Assembly (NCBI GenBank): GCA_051530055.1
Contig: CM121343.1
Span: forward strand, 5,022,001-5,086,000
Direction: 5' to 3'
From: Neoechinorhynchus agilis
Lineage: Eukaryota > Acanthocephala
DNA length: 64,000 nt
This document shows, in pieces, positions 1 through 10,196 of this stretch. How positions within the stretch are numbered: the stretch's first letter is position 1; every line of letters begins with the position of its first letter. The notes beneath the pieces are model-generated. The model was not told the DNA's origin. It made no database searches and was given only the letters and a program-made list of their open reading frames with translations. A program made the translations under genes and the position numbers.

Positions 1-4
1 CCCA

Positions 5-2146
5 ATGGATCCTTCCTTTAGACAGGATGGAGTCTATTTACACAGTTCACTAACTCCAGAAACGGAACCGCAATGGATTGAGGGTTCTTTATGTTTGAAC
101 CAATCAACCATTGCGTGGAAGTGTTTAAAGGTACTGCGCCGACCTTTTGTTTATTGTTTGGACTGTAATTCTCTTCCAGAATGATGATTGGTCATTTGCT
201 ATCGACCTAAGATCATTGTCCTTTTATGACGACTCCGAAAAACATGAAAAAGAGTATGAGAATTTATAACCTTTCAAGAGTGCCTTGGTGTGACTACTCA
301 TTGATCATTTAAACTTGCAACACAAATGCAGTAAACAAAATTATTATTTGAAAAGTAAACCGATGCTTCTTGACTGGCATAACTGTAAATATCGTCTGAA
401 ATGCCTTTGGGAAATCAGCGCAAAATTTAACCCGTTCCGCTCGATCGAAAAGTAGTTATTCAAAGTGTTATCGCGTTATTAAGTTGTTAAAATTGCATCT
501 TTGTTTTATTTCATTGCTATAATACGCATGGTAATGGTGAAGACAGTAATATTTAGTTTAAATCCTAATAAGACACCTTTTTGAACTCTTGTGAATCCAC
601 TTTTTTCCATCCTTCTAAACCTTGGATTTCATGGAATCGAGGAACCTGCCTAAAAACCGCCAGTCTCTTTGCTTTTTTGACTATTGAATCACGTTTGCTC
701 AAAGCAAAACGTGAATTGTTTCAAGTCTAATTTACATGCAAGTGAAGAAAGAGTAGTCCCAGGCACTTGACTCCATTTCGGTAGTAGCTTAGCAAATATT
801 AAATTTCAGTTCAATGCTTCAGCTTCATTTGGTATCATCTTCCTATGGCTATAACGGTCCTTCAGTAGTCCAGCTTGTTTTCAAGCGAGGTGGATTTGTT
901 TCGGTGAGCTCAAGGAGTGGATTTTTACGCTTTTGGGGTGAATTAACTTACATTTCAGTTCGTAAGGAGTCTTGAGATGGTACTCTCTCGCTTACGTCAG
1001 CAGCCACCATCAGTTCAGAAATCGCGTTCTTGCTCAACACCAGAAGCTAATGAGTTGTTTGTTCAAGGTCAAAATACGGCGGTATTTATTTTCTTTAAAA
1101 GCAGGCCATAACTACAGTCTACCATACTGAACATAGAGCACTGGAATAGCTTCAATCGAAAAATACATCCACCATAGCCTTAATGTCCAATCTGAGCGAA
1201 TAACAACTGCATTTACGGACATAAAGGGGCTGCTAAAAATGGCAGGAGAGATGGTAGAAATCTGCAAAAGTATAACCAAAAAGCTTATGGATTCCAGTGG
1301 AGAGAAACTTACCAGAAATGAGGTTGAGTTTAAAAATTCAAAACATTTATTCTAAACACTCATGATCGTGATCGTTAGATTTCGATGTTTAGGTCATATA
1401 TGACAAATCTTGGCGTGACGGAAAACCCAGTTGTGAAATCCGGATCAGGATCAAACTTTCATCGCCTTTTATGTCATGAGATCATTGATTTGGCTTTGAA
1501 GGCAATGAAGGTAGTGTACTTTGTTCGCCGTGAAAATTTTATTAGTTTAATTTGTAGGACCAAGATCGAAAAGTGATTCCAATGTCAGAGATATACTGTT
1601 GTGTCAATCGAGTTATCGAGGAATTCTCAGGTCTTGTTAGTCACTGAGAATTTCTCTTGGAGAGGACTGGATTTAGTTTCACCGGATGACGTTGTAAAGG
1701 CATGTGGACTAATTGGAGATGATTACCGATTAAGGTCTGGGCAGTCCTTGTAGTATTTGCCTTTCTAATATATCTGCATTAAGAATGCAGCAATTGAGTG
1801 ACGGTTCACTTGTGCTGGAACTAAATCCAATCGAAACCTCAAAGGCACTGAAAAAAGCAATAATTCAATTTGTAAGTCATCCCGGCAAACCAACAATATG
1901 CCAATACGGCTAGATTTATAAATCGAGCAGACCAGCGATGTTGGTAGTATAAGTATTTTTCAGTGCGCGAATGTATGTTCTGTGGGCGTATCAACCGCAA
2001 AAGAGAGGTAAAATGATTTTGATTTTCCCTCAGTTAAGATTTTCCGTTTAAGATTGCTAGAATTGGAACGATGTGGCGAATTATGTCGCGATTTGAGTAT
2101 TGAAGGCTTGCGTTTTTATCCCAATTGGTTTCTGTGCACAAAGTGA
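5..2146 (+). CDS. VPS36: VPS36, ESCRT-II subunit
   Basis: Vacuolar sorting protein 36, the ESCRT-II subunit that binds phosphoinositide and ubiquitin and helps sort cargo into multivesicular bodies. I assemble 12 exons: 5-130, 180-253, 810-903, 959-1081, 1137-1322, 1379-1510, 1558-1611, 1649-1734, 1784-1871, 1914-1943, 1964-2007, 2053-2146. All phases agree and give 376 codons (human about 386). The GLUE domain is at residues 1 to about 110 ([15 protein letters not shown], then [10 protein letters not shown]). The coiled-coil and winged-helix part follows ([25 protein letters not shown]), ending in the family C-terminus [16 protein letters not shown]. The ATG at 5 fits the family start, but an exon before the window cannot be excluded. 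Introns are 37-56 nt except one of 556 nt and one that appears to be only 20 nt (1944-1963). The 1612-1648 intron is the least certain. Confidence 0.9.
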
Positions 2147-2341
2147 ACACGTTGCTTATCTACTCAGTATCACAGGTTCTTTGTATCACTAAAATGAATA
2201 CTTTTGTTGCGCGATTTCAGGGATTTTGAGCAGTCTGCTTTTTGTTTGCGTATTTTGAAAATGCCTAAACTTACTGTACTGCAAGGCTTATTGTATCATT
2301 TGAAGAATAACTGATGATGATTGTTAATTAAAGATTAACTG

Positions 2342-2641
2342 TTGCATGTTATCAAGTTTTGTTTTCGAAAATTGACACTTAGGCGCGCTGTTGTAATTAT
2401 AAAGAAAAATAAAATATTTCTGAGCTTTCGCCTTTTTACGGCTTCTTCAAGAATTGCTAATGGAAAATAATGAAGTTATGTAGCCTTTGTCGCAATGGAA
2501 GTTTAATTTGACTATTTCTTAATATTCTAACAATCCACGAAGAAGCCGTAAGACGGCAAAAACTCGGAAATAAAGATTTTTGTTATCATAATGACCGGCC
2601 AAAGTGTCCATTTTCGAAAGCAAAACTTGATCAATCATGTG
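2342..2641. mobile_element. MITE with ~100-bp terminal inverted repeats
   Basis: The left arm from 2342 (…TCAAGTTTTG, then GACACTT…) and the reverse complement of the right arm ending near 2641 match over about 100 bp. Both contain a shared stretch ending ACGGCTTCTTC. There is no coding capacity. The structure is that of a non-autonomous DNA transposon or foldback element just 3' of VPS36. Confidence 0.75.
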
Positions 2642-3444
2642 GCTGGAACATTAAATAGTATTTAGCAAAGAAATAATATATACAAAACAGTTATAATCGT
2701 TAACTTTTGTGGAAAATTCCTAGTTTTAAGTTACGGCTAAAAATAGGACTCCATTAATGGGCTTTTAAATACGATACTTATGCCCGGTATTATTTCACCG
2801 TTATTTGGAAAAGCATAACGAATGCTTTTCATCCTCAGTACCCGACTCTTTTGTATTTAAAGTGGTGGAAAAATTAAAGGAATTTATTGAATCCGATATT
2901 CAACAACCGGTCAAAGGGTTCATTTTCGAAAAAAGAATTTTGCAAATTTCACAGTAAAAGTCAAACAGTTGGTATGCTTTCAATTGTTGGATAAAAATTA
3001 AGGTTGAATATCTTACGTTGTTCCTAGTGATTTCCAATGTCGAGAATTTACTTTGTAAATTTTTTGACTAAAAAACAGAGTAAAATTGAATTTTATTGCC
3101 GTCCTTAAGATTAACGTCACACTTCGACGCTAATAAGTTTCACAGGCGACGTCGCTCCACTTTTTATCATATCCGTCGCCATGATTGACTGTAAATGATG
3201 TAATTTTTTTATCTATACTCATATATTTTATCCTCCAGATTGTAAAATAATAAGAACGATTTTTAACCAGAAAATACCGATGCAAGAAACAAAAGGGCTT
3301 ATATCTTAGTTAAGCGATTAATTTCCCATGACAGAATCCACCATCGTGATTTTCTGCAATACTGCAATTGAAATCAAATGATCCTCAAAGTTTTTCGGTT
3401 CAATGAAAAATTTCATGAAGAGTAATCAGTTAGGTTTTTTGTAG
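2642..3444. other. Intergenic, no gene seen
   Basis: AT-rich sequence with no exon I can support. A T-rich tract ending in TTTTTTGTAG abuts the next start codon at 3445 and looks like a splice or trans-splice acceptor. Confidence 0.5.
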
Positions 3445-3813
3445 ATGTCCAGCATGGAGATGGATTCAGTGGACGTCCAAGAGGAATCCAAAATTAAAGC
3501 ACGATTTAAGGATACGTCATTTGAGATTTACAGGCGTTTTCGTCGTCAATTTATTCAGCAATATAATCGAAAATCGCCTACTACAATCAGACAGACGAGT
3601 ACGGGCGGATTGCAAGCTGCTTTTGATCGCAAACCGATAGATGTTCAGGATGCAGACTGTACAGTAATCGCCAAATCACGGAAAGAGAGTGGAAGAAAAA
3701 CTTCTAGGGCGAAAAAGCTATTTAATAGACTTATCTTAAACACTCCAGAAATCCCGGTGTTCCTGAACGTCCTGGAGAGCGACAACCGTCCGGAAAAAAA
3801 CAACGCCGATTGA
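3445..3813 (+). CDS. Hypothetical basic protein
   Basis: An ATG-to-stop frame of 122 codons, preceded immediately by an acceptor-like TTTTTTGTAG. I do not recognise the product. It begins acidic, then becomes rich in Arg and Lys (an RRFRRQF stretch near residue 32, and a cluster around SRKESGRKTSRAKK near residue 80 that resembles a bipartite nuclear localisation signal). It has no membrane segment and no obvious fold. It ends 119 bp before the histone H3-like gene on the same strand, close enough for a shared transcript. It could also be the last exon of a gene with undetected upstream exons. Confidence 0.45.
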   Translation: MSSMEMDSVDVQEESKIKARFKDTSFEIYRRFRRQFIQQYNRKSPTTIRQTSTGGLQAAFDRKPIDVQDADCTVIAKSRKESGRKTSRAKKLFNRLILNTPEIPVFLNVLESDNRPEKNNAD

Positions 3814-3932
3814 TTCGTCAATCGTAAAAAAAACGCAAATCGATTTTTTTGAATTCTATTTTGAAATTTTTCGTTGTGTGTGTGTGACGGTTAAAAGCTT
3901 AAAGTGCACATATTTAAATTTTTATCACCGAA

Positions 3933-4412
3933 ATGGCACGCCCAAAGGTCAGTAATCCAAAGAAGAGTACGACGAGCACTGGAGTTCCTACTGCGCGAAA
4001 GACGGTGGAGGGTGCTGGTGTCCATGCAGCTATGAAAACAGTCAATAAATCGGGGATTAATGCTGCTAAAAAGACCGGGAGTGGTAATATGGGGTTGCCA
4101 AAGAAACCATACCGCTATAAGGCAGGAACCGTGGCAGTGCGAGAAATAAGACGATATCAAAGATCAACGGAATTATTAATCAAAAAAACTCCTTTCCAGC
4201 GCCTTGTGCGCGAAATAGCTCAAGATATTAAACCTGATTTGAGATTTCAAAGTCAAGCTATAGGAGCGCTGCAGGAGGCCACTGAGGCATTCATGGTAAG
4301 GATGTTTGAAGATGCTAATTTATGTGCAATACATGGAAAAAGGGTTACCATAATGCCGAAGGATATTCAACTTGCAATGCGAATTAGAGGGACACGGTAC
4401 TTAAACAAATAG
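3933..4412 (+). CDS. Divergent histone H3.3-like variant with extended tail
   Basis: Intronless histone H3 family protein of 159 residues (canonical H3 about 135). The fold domain is well conserved ([48 protein letters not shown]). The AIG after FQSQ matches the replacement variant H3.3. Loop 1 has no insertion, unlike typical CENP-A. The N-tail keeps R2, K4 and K9 but then departs from H3 and carries three copies of an 11-12 residue motif, (S/T/A)G(V/I)xxAxKT, starting near [18 protein letters not shown] and [10 protein letters not shown] polyadenylation-type AATAAA occurs shortly after the stop and I see no histone stem-loop, which fits a replication-independent gene. Germline/sperm or centromeric roles are possible but not shown. 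Confidence 0.88.
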   Translation: MARPKVSNPKKSTTSTGVPTARKTVEGAGVHAAMKTVNKSGINAAKKTGSGNMGLPKKPYRYKAGTVAVREIRRYQRSTELLIKKTPFQRLVREIAQDIKPDLRFQSQAIGALQEATEAFMVRMFEDANLCAIHGKRVTIMPKDIQLAMRIRGTRYLNK

Positions 4413-4826
4413 ACCATCTAAAAGTGTGCCAATTTTAAAAATAAACCGCTGTTTTATTGCAAAATGGGACACAATGAATGCGAACTTTAAGGCCGTTCGT
4501 ATTTAAGAAATTGATCGCTTGTGAGCGTTATTATAAGTAGGTATTAAACTGAGGAAATGGGGCTTTAAAAGATCAGGGATAGTGTTCGAGAATACCTTTT
4601 TACGCTTCGTTTTGGATTGGCAGCGATGTGATCAATGCACAAAACAACTGCGATTATTTTTGCAGTTTGATAGGATTCTCTAAGGTGAGTGGAAATTGCT
4701 ACTACAACAACCTAAATAGATTTTAAAGGATTTGAATGTTCAATGCCGTGTGCTTTGGGCATTACAACCACCTCTTCGGGTGCTTTTAACTGAAAATAAA
4801 GGCGAAATTTATGAAGGAAATGTTGG
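4413..4826. other. Intergenic between H3 variant and VPS51
   Basis: Convergent 3' ends of the H3 variant (+) and VPS51 (-) meet here. I see no further gene or repeat. Confidence 0.5.
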
Positions 4827-6769
4827 TTACGGGTTTAAATTTCGATTTTTTACAATTTCGTTAATTTCGGAGCGACTTGCAAGATGTGCCTGCTCTACGC
4901 ATCTACTGATTGCGCTCGAGATGAGTTCGTCATAAAGAACCTCTAAGAATCGGTCGGCATTCGAATCACTAAACTGTGAATTGGAATCAAAATGAACTAG
5001 AGTTTCCATTGTAGCATACAACTGTGTTTTAAAAATGAAACCATTGAGTTGAATTTGCCTCAAGTCTTCCTGTTTGATTGTACACAGTCGTACGGTTTCG
5101 ATTAGTGCATGAAACACATTGGAAGCGAGCCGTTTACGGATACAATCTTTAGCTCGTACCCGAAAAAGATCGTAAATCTACAATAATTCTGTTTAAGATT
5201 CAACTCATCTTCGGATGGCAACAGTGAACAAATTGAGAGACAGTAAGAATTAATGTCATCGAATAGCTCATCAAGCTTGAAAATACTGATAAAATCGTCA
5301 CTGATTAGATATTTATTGGCTGCGTTAGTCATCTCTATGATCATCCTCTCAAAGGACTTATTGCGCAAAATCACAAGTTCGGTCTTGGACTTAAGATCGG
5401 CGTTTTCCAAAAACAAATTCAGCGCTTTGATAACGTTCATAAGGACATTCACGCCCGATTGTAAGTCACTTGACAAGATTCTAGTGCATGTCCGATGCCA
5501 TAGGCTCAAAACTAAGTCACAGTGACCGCTATTAAATCGCAGATCGTTAATTGTTGACACCTTTGAATCTAACTCTTTAGTGGCAGTGTTAAGAGAATTC
5601 ATATTGGATTCAAACCACGATATAATTGATTCCATGATACATTCAGTCATTATTTTTGAAATCCGGTTCAACATCGATAAAAAAAACGCACTAGGTTATG
5701 CGGAGGAACCTCAACTTTGCATATTTAGAATCACAACAAAATCGACTTCCTCGCAATTTTTGTCCAGTTTTAAACTGTTAATAGCTGAAAACACAGTTTT
5801 ACTATTTGGTATACCGCATAATAGTTTTCTAAGAAGATCATCGACTAGATCATCCCATAACGACTTTTGAAAAGTATCCATTTCACCGTCAAGAATACGT
5901 TCCATTGTGGATTCATAATCAATCAATATCCTGCAAACCTCAGCGATAAATCCGTTTTCATCCACTATAAAACCATTCAGATCTCGCTCTAAAACCATGG
6001 CACAATCCCTTATTATGAGAGCAGGATCTTCTCCAAGGGCTGATCTTAGACGCAATGCGTCGATAGCATCATAATTCTTCGATTTGACATAATCAATCAA
6101 ATGGCCTTTTTGAGACATCCATAGTGTAAATCTCGACGCAAACGCTCTCGACTCTTTATAGTTCCTAAAGACGGTATCTAATGCAAAACACAACGTGCGA
6201 ATCGAGTGCACTTTTAATTGATCGATCAATACCAGTAGATGATTTGAGAGTCGATTCGTATCGGTGGCGTCGTTCAGTGCTCTCAATCGCTTGATCATGG
6301 CTGCCATACCAGTGGGATTCAGAGCGCTGCTCATTGTCTGCTCCCGATCACCATGGCCAACCTGCTGAAGACATTCGATCGCGTTCAATGAACTCTCGTT
6401 GTTATTGCAGATACTTTTCAACTTCTCGATTCCATGTCCAAACTCACTTTTCATCGAAGAACTAATCCGACTGAGAATAATCGCTGTCCTTATCAAACGA
6501 CTATAACTTTCGTATACGGTCGCTTGCACATCACCACCCAAGTGCATGAGCTGCTGCGTGATTTGTCCTTCAAGTTTGATCAGCTCGTCGAGATCCATGT
6601 TCCGATTGAACAGTATTTCCGACAAAAACCGATCCGAATTGAAATTCTTATCTCTAAGTGCATAAAGGATGTCGTCATCCATCTCACGCAAATGAACATT
6701 TCGTCCTTTGAACCAACATGAAACGTCGGACTGACAAGAATCTTCTACGGTGATAGCGCCGCTTCTCAT
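4827..6769 (-). CDS. VPS51: VPS51, GARP/EARP tethering complex subunit
   Basis: Three consecutive minus-strand reading frames (about 6769-5712, 5680-5150, 5190-4827) together resemble VPS51/Ang2, which tethers endosome-derived vesicles at the trans-Golgi. The N-terminal part has the family signature (FNSDRFLSEILF, LEGQITQQLMHLGGDVQATV, YESYSRLIRTA), and the C-terminal part ends LEVLYDELISSAISRC as in the family. The first ATG of the frame is at 6769, directly after an acceptor-like CACCTAAG. The two junctions between the three frames, near 5700 and near 5170, do not resolve into GT-AG introns in phase. They may be unusual introns or single-base errors. Start and family are firm; internal structure is not. 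Confidence 0.75.
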
Positions 6770-7091
6770 CTTAGGTGCCAAAAAGAAGAATACAAAACGC
6801 TTTTCATTCTCTCAAATAATATCAAACATCGAAATGGGTGACTTAAGTTGCGATCTGAGGATTCGCTCGTGACTATTGTTTACAGGCCGCTTCGAAAATG
6901 TCCATTTGGACGTGAAATACAACCGAATGCGCCAAACTACACTTTAAACCATGAAATCGACCGGTTTTTTGTTTGTCGTGTAAAGCGTTAAAAAATACAC
7001 TTGGACTGGCGAGTGGAATTATTGTTAAGATGTCTTCACCCGCGGTAAATGATTTTGTTTGTTAAAGACGTTCTGCGAACAGTTTGTTTCA

Positions 7092-7160
7092 ACAACAACA
7101 CGTTTTATTTTGTGTAAGAAGAGGACTCATGTACCTCTGAGTCCTCGCAATCACTTTGGA
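7092..7160 (-). mobile_element. LINE-family 3'-end fragment (inverted)
   Basis: Read on the minus strand, this matches the 3' terminus seen at 17132-17185, 41890-41945 and 56080-56120: a short palindromic core around GGTACAT(G) with GAGGACT flanks, then a T-rich end containing AACGTGTT. It sits between the left TIR and the minisatellite. Confidence 0.5.
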
Positions 7161-7165
7161 GTTGA

Positions 7166-9470
7166 TGATGGATCCGGTGTGGACGATAGATCCGGTGTGG
7201 GTGATGGATCCGGTGTGGATCGACGGATCCGGCGTGGATGGACGGATCCGGTGTGGATGGACGGATCCGTTGTGGATGGACGGATCCGGTGTGGACGATA
7301 GATCCGGTGTGGGTGATGGATCCGGTGTGGGTGATGGATCCGGTGTAGACGATAGATCCGGTGTGGATGATGGATCCGGTGTGGATGACGGATCCGGTGT
7401 AGACGATAGATCCGGTGTAGACGATAGATCCGGTGTGGATGACGGATCCGGTGTGGACGAACGGATCCGGTGTGGATGACGGATCCGGTGTAGACGATAG
7501 ATCCGGTGTGGATGACGGATCCGGTGTGGATGAAGGATCCGGTGTGGATGACGGATCCGGTGTGGACGAGATCCGGTGTGGGTGATGGATCCGGTGTAGA
7601 CGAGATCCGGTGTGGATGACGGATCCGGTGTGGATGGACGGATCCGGTGTGGATGGACGGATCCGGTGTGGATGGACGGATTCGGTGTGGACGATGATCC
7701 GGTGTGGGTGATGGATCCGGTGTGGTGAGGATCCGGTGTAGACGATAGATCCGGTGTGGACGATAGATCCGGTGTGGTGATGGATCCGGTGAGACGGATC
7801 CGGTGTGGATGACGGATCCGGTGTGGATGACGGATCCGGTGTGGACGAGATCCGGTGTGGATGATGGATCCGGTGTGGATGATGGATCCGGTGTGACGAG
7901 ATCCGGTGTGGAGACGGATCCGGTGTGGATGACGGATCCGGTGTGGACGATAGATCCGGTGTGGGTGATGGATCCGGTGTGGGTGATGGATCCGGTGTAG
8001 ACGATAGATCCGGTGTGGATGACGGATCCGGTGTGGATGACGGATCCGGTGTGGACGATAGATCCGGTGTGGATGACGGATCCGGTGTGGATGACGGATC
8101 CGGTGTGGACGAAGATCCGGTGTGGATGACGGATCCGGTGTGGATGACGGATCCGGTGTGGACGAGATCCGGTGTGGATGACGGATCCGGTGTGGATGAC
8201 GGATCCGGTGTAGACGATAGATCCGGTGTGGATGACGGATCCGGTGTGGATGACGGATCCGGTGTGACGGATCCGGTGTGGATGATGGATCCGGTGTGGA
8301 TGGACGGATCCGGTGTGGATGATGGATCCGGTGTGGATGAACGGATCCGGTGTGGATGGACGGATCCGGTGTGGATGGACGGATCCGGTGTGGATGGACG
8401 GATCCGGTGTGGACGAACGGATCCGGTGTGGATGGACGGATCCGGTGTGGACGAACGGATCCGGTGTGGATGGACGGATCCGGTGTGGATGACGGATCCG
8501 TTGTGGATGGACGGATCCGTTGTGGATGGACGGATTCGGTGTGGACGAACGGATCCGGTGTGGATGGACGGATCCGTTGTGGGTGGACGGATCCGTTGTG
8601 GATGACGGATCCGGTGTGGACGAACGGATCCGGTGTGGATGGACGGATCCGGTGTGGATGACGGATCCGGTGTGGATGGACGGATCCGGTGTGGATGGAC
8701 GGATCCGGTGTGGATGGACGGATCCGGTGTGGACGAACGGATCCGGTGTGGATCGACGGATCCGGTGTGGATGGACGGATCCGGTGTGGATGATGGATCC
8801 GGTGTGGACGAACGGATCCGGTGTGGATGACGGATCCGGTGTGGATGACGGATCCGGTGTGGATGGACGGATCCGGTGTGGATGATGGATCCGGTGTGGA
8901 CGAACGGATCCGGTGTGGATGACGGATCCGGTGTGGATGACGGATCCGGTGTGGATGACGGATCCGGTGTGGAGCGGATCCGGTGACGAACGGATCCGGT
9001 GGGATGACGGATCCGGTGTGGATGACGGATCCGGTGTGGATGGACGGATCCGGTGTGGACGAACGGATCCGGTGTGGATGACGGATCCGGTGATCGACGG
9101 ATCCGGTGTGGATGGACGGATCCGGTGTGGATGATGGATCCGGTGTGGACGAGTCCGGTGTGGACGAACGGATCCGGTGTGGATGACGGATCCGGTGTGG
9201 ATGACGGATCCGGTGTGGATGACGGATCCGGTGTGGATGGACGGATCCGGTGTGGATGAACGGATCCGGTGTGGACGAACGGATCCGGTGTGGATCGACG
9301 GATCCGGTGTGGATGGACGGATCCGGTGTGGATGATGGATCCGGTGTGGATGAACGGATCCGGTGTGGATGAACGGATCCGGTGTGGATGACGGATCCGG
9401 TGTGGACGAACGGATCCGGGTGGATGGACGGATCCGGTGTGGATGGACGGATCCAGTGTGGATGATGATT
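7166..9470. repeat. Minisatellite of 18/19-bp units
   Basis: About 2.3 kb, roughly 125 tandem copies of GGATCCGGTGTGGATGAC-type units. Two unit lengths alternate: 18 bp (…GATGAC, …GACGATA types) and 19 bp (…GGATGGAC, …GACGAAC types). Most units contain GGATCC, and many contain the 8-bp palindrome CGGATCCG. Variants are clustered: the GTAGACGATAGATCC type lies mostly between 7345 and 8225, while GATGGAC and GACGAAC types dominate 8290-9450. Scattered units have short deletions. Both strands show long open frames only because the unit lacks stops. Confidence 0.97.
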
Positions 9471-9599
9471 CCGGAGTGGATGATGGGTCCGGAGTGCATG
9501 ACCCGCTATCGACTAACAAACAAACTGACCATGAATGATGATGAACCCGACAAGGTTCGCAGAACGTCTAATAAATAATCATTTACCGTGGGTGAAGAC

Positions 9600-10196
9600 T
9601 TCTAGACAATAATTTCGATCACATTCCACGGTATCTCCTCGCACATATCGACATTTATATGGACTGGTAAGTATTAATTGTTCTGGTGTAACTTTACTCT
9701 TCCCCGATATTGATTGATTTATTGTATAAATTTTCGACCGTATGCGGTCCTCTTCAGATATCTACAATATGGGCTTAAGTTATTAATTGGTGTTTCGGAG
9801 GCTCAATTATAATAATAACACGTTTTGTTTGTTATAGCACACAAAGAACTCAAGTTCAGATTGGATAAATGAATGTGGCTATTGATGAAAGGATTCTTCT
9901 GATAATGTTAGAATTCAAAAACTAAGGTACGTTTTTTTGGATCACTTTGAGTGCGTAGATCAAAATTCTTGCAAAAAGGAGGATCTAAAAAGTGAGTTCT
10001 TTAGAAACCGAATAGATTGGAATCAGTGTGTGTGTGCGTTAAAAGATGACCCGTATGCAGATTTTCAACGCAGAGAGAATATTGCAGTTTAAAATTAACA
10101 AGCAATTACATTGTGTATTGAAACACACGCACGCGCGCACACACAACTTTAGGCCCTCGCTGGTAGTGTTGTTGGTTGTTGATTTGGTCACAGAGA
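9600..10196. other. Intergenic, no gene seen
   Basis: AT-rich sequence with a short palindrome GACCGTATGCGGTC near 9738 and a purine/pyrimidine CA-CG run near 10120-10145. It contains the 3' flank of the Groucho gene. Confidence 0.5.

Larger units (their letters stand above)
7032..9599. mobile_element. TIR element containing the minisatellite
   Basis: The left end (GTCTTCACCCGCGGTAAATG at 7032, followed by a segment ending GACGTTCTGCGAAC) matches the reverse complement of the right end (finishing at 9599) over about 50 bp. The right arm also carries the sequence ATGATGAACCCGAC, shared with a short MITE at 42973-43134. So this is a member of that MITE family whose interior has been replaced or expanded by tandem repeats and by a LINE 3'-end fragment. 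Confidence 0.8.

Noticed and set aside
3933-4412. CENP-A (centromeric H3)
   Set aside because: Loop 1 has the canonical H3 length and the core keeps H3.3 features (FQSQAIG, NLCAIH); the long divergent tail alone is not sufficient.
7105-9519. Open frames of about 780-800 codons on the minus strand (STPDPS / IHTGSV / PHRIR repeats)
   Set aside because: They are translations of the minisatellite; several frames are open at once because the unit has no stop codons, and unit-length changes switch frames. No start context, no introns, no conserved domain.
9363-9578. Plus-strand ORF at the right end of the minisatellite
   Set aside because: Repeat-derived followed by TIR sequence; fortuitous.
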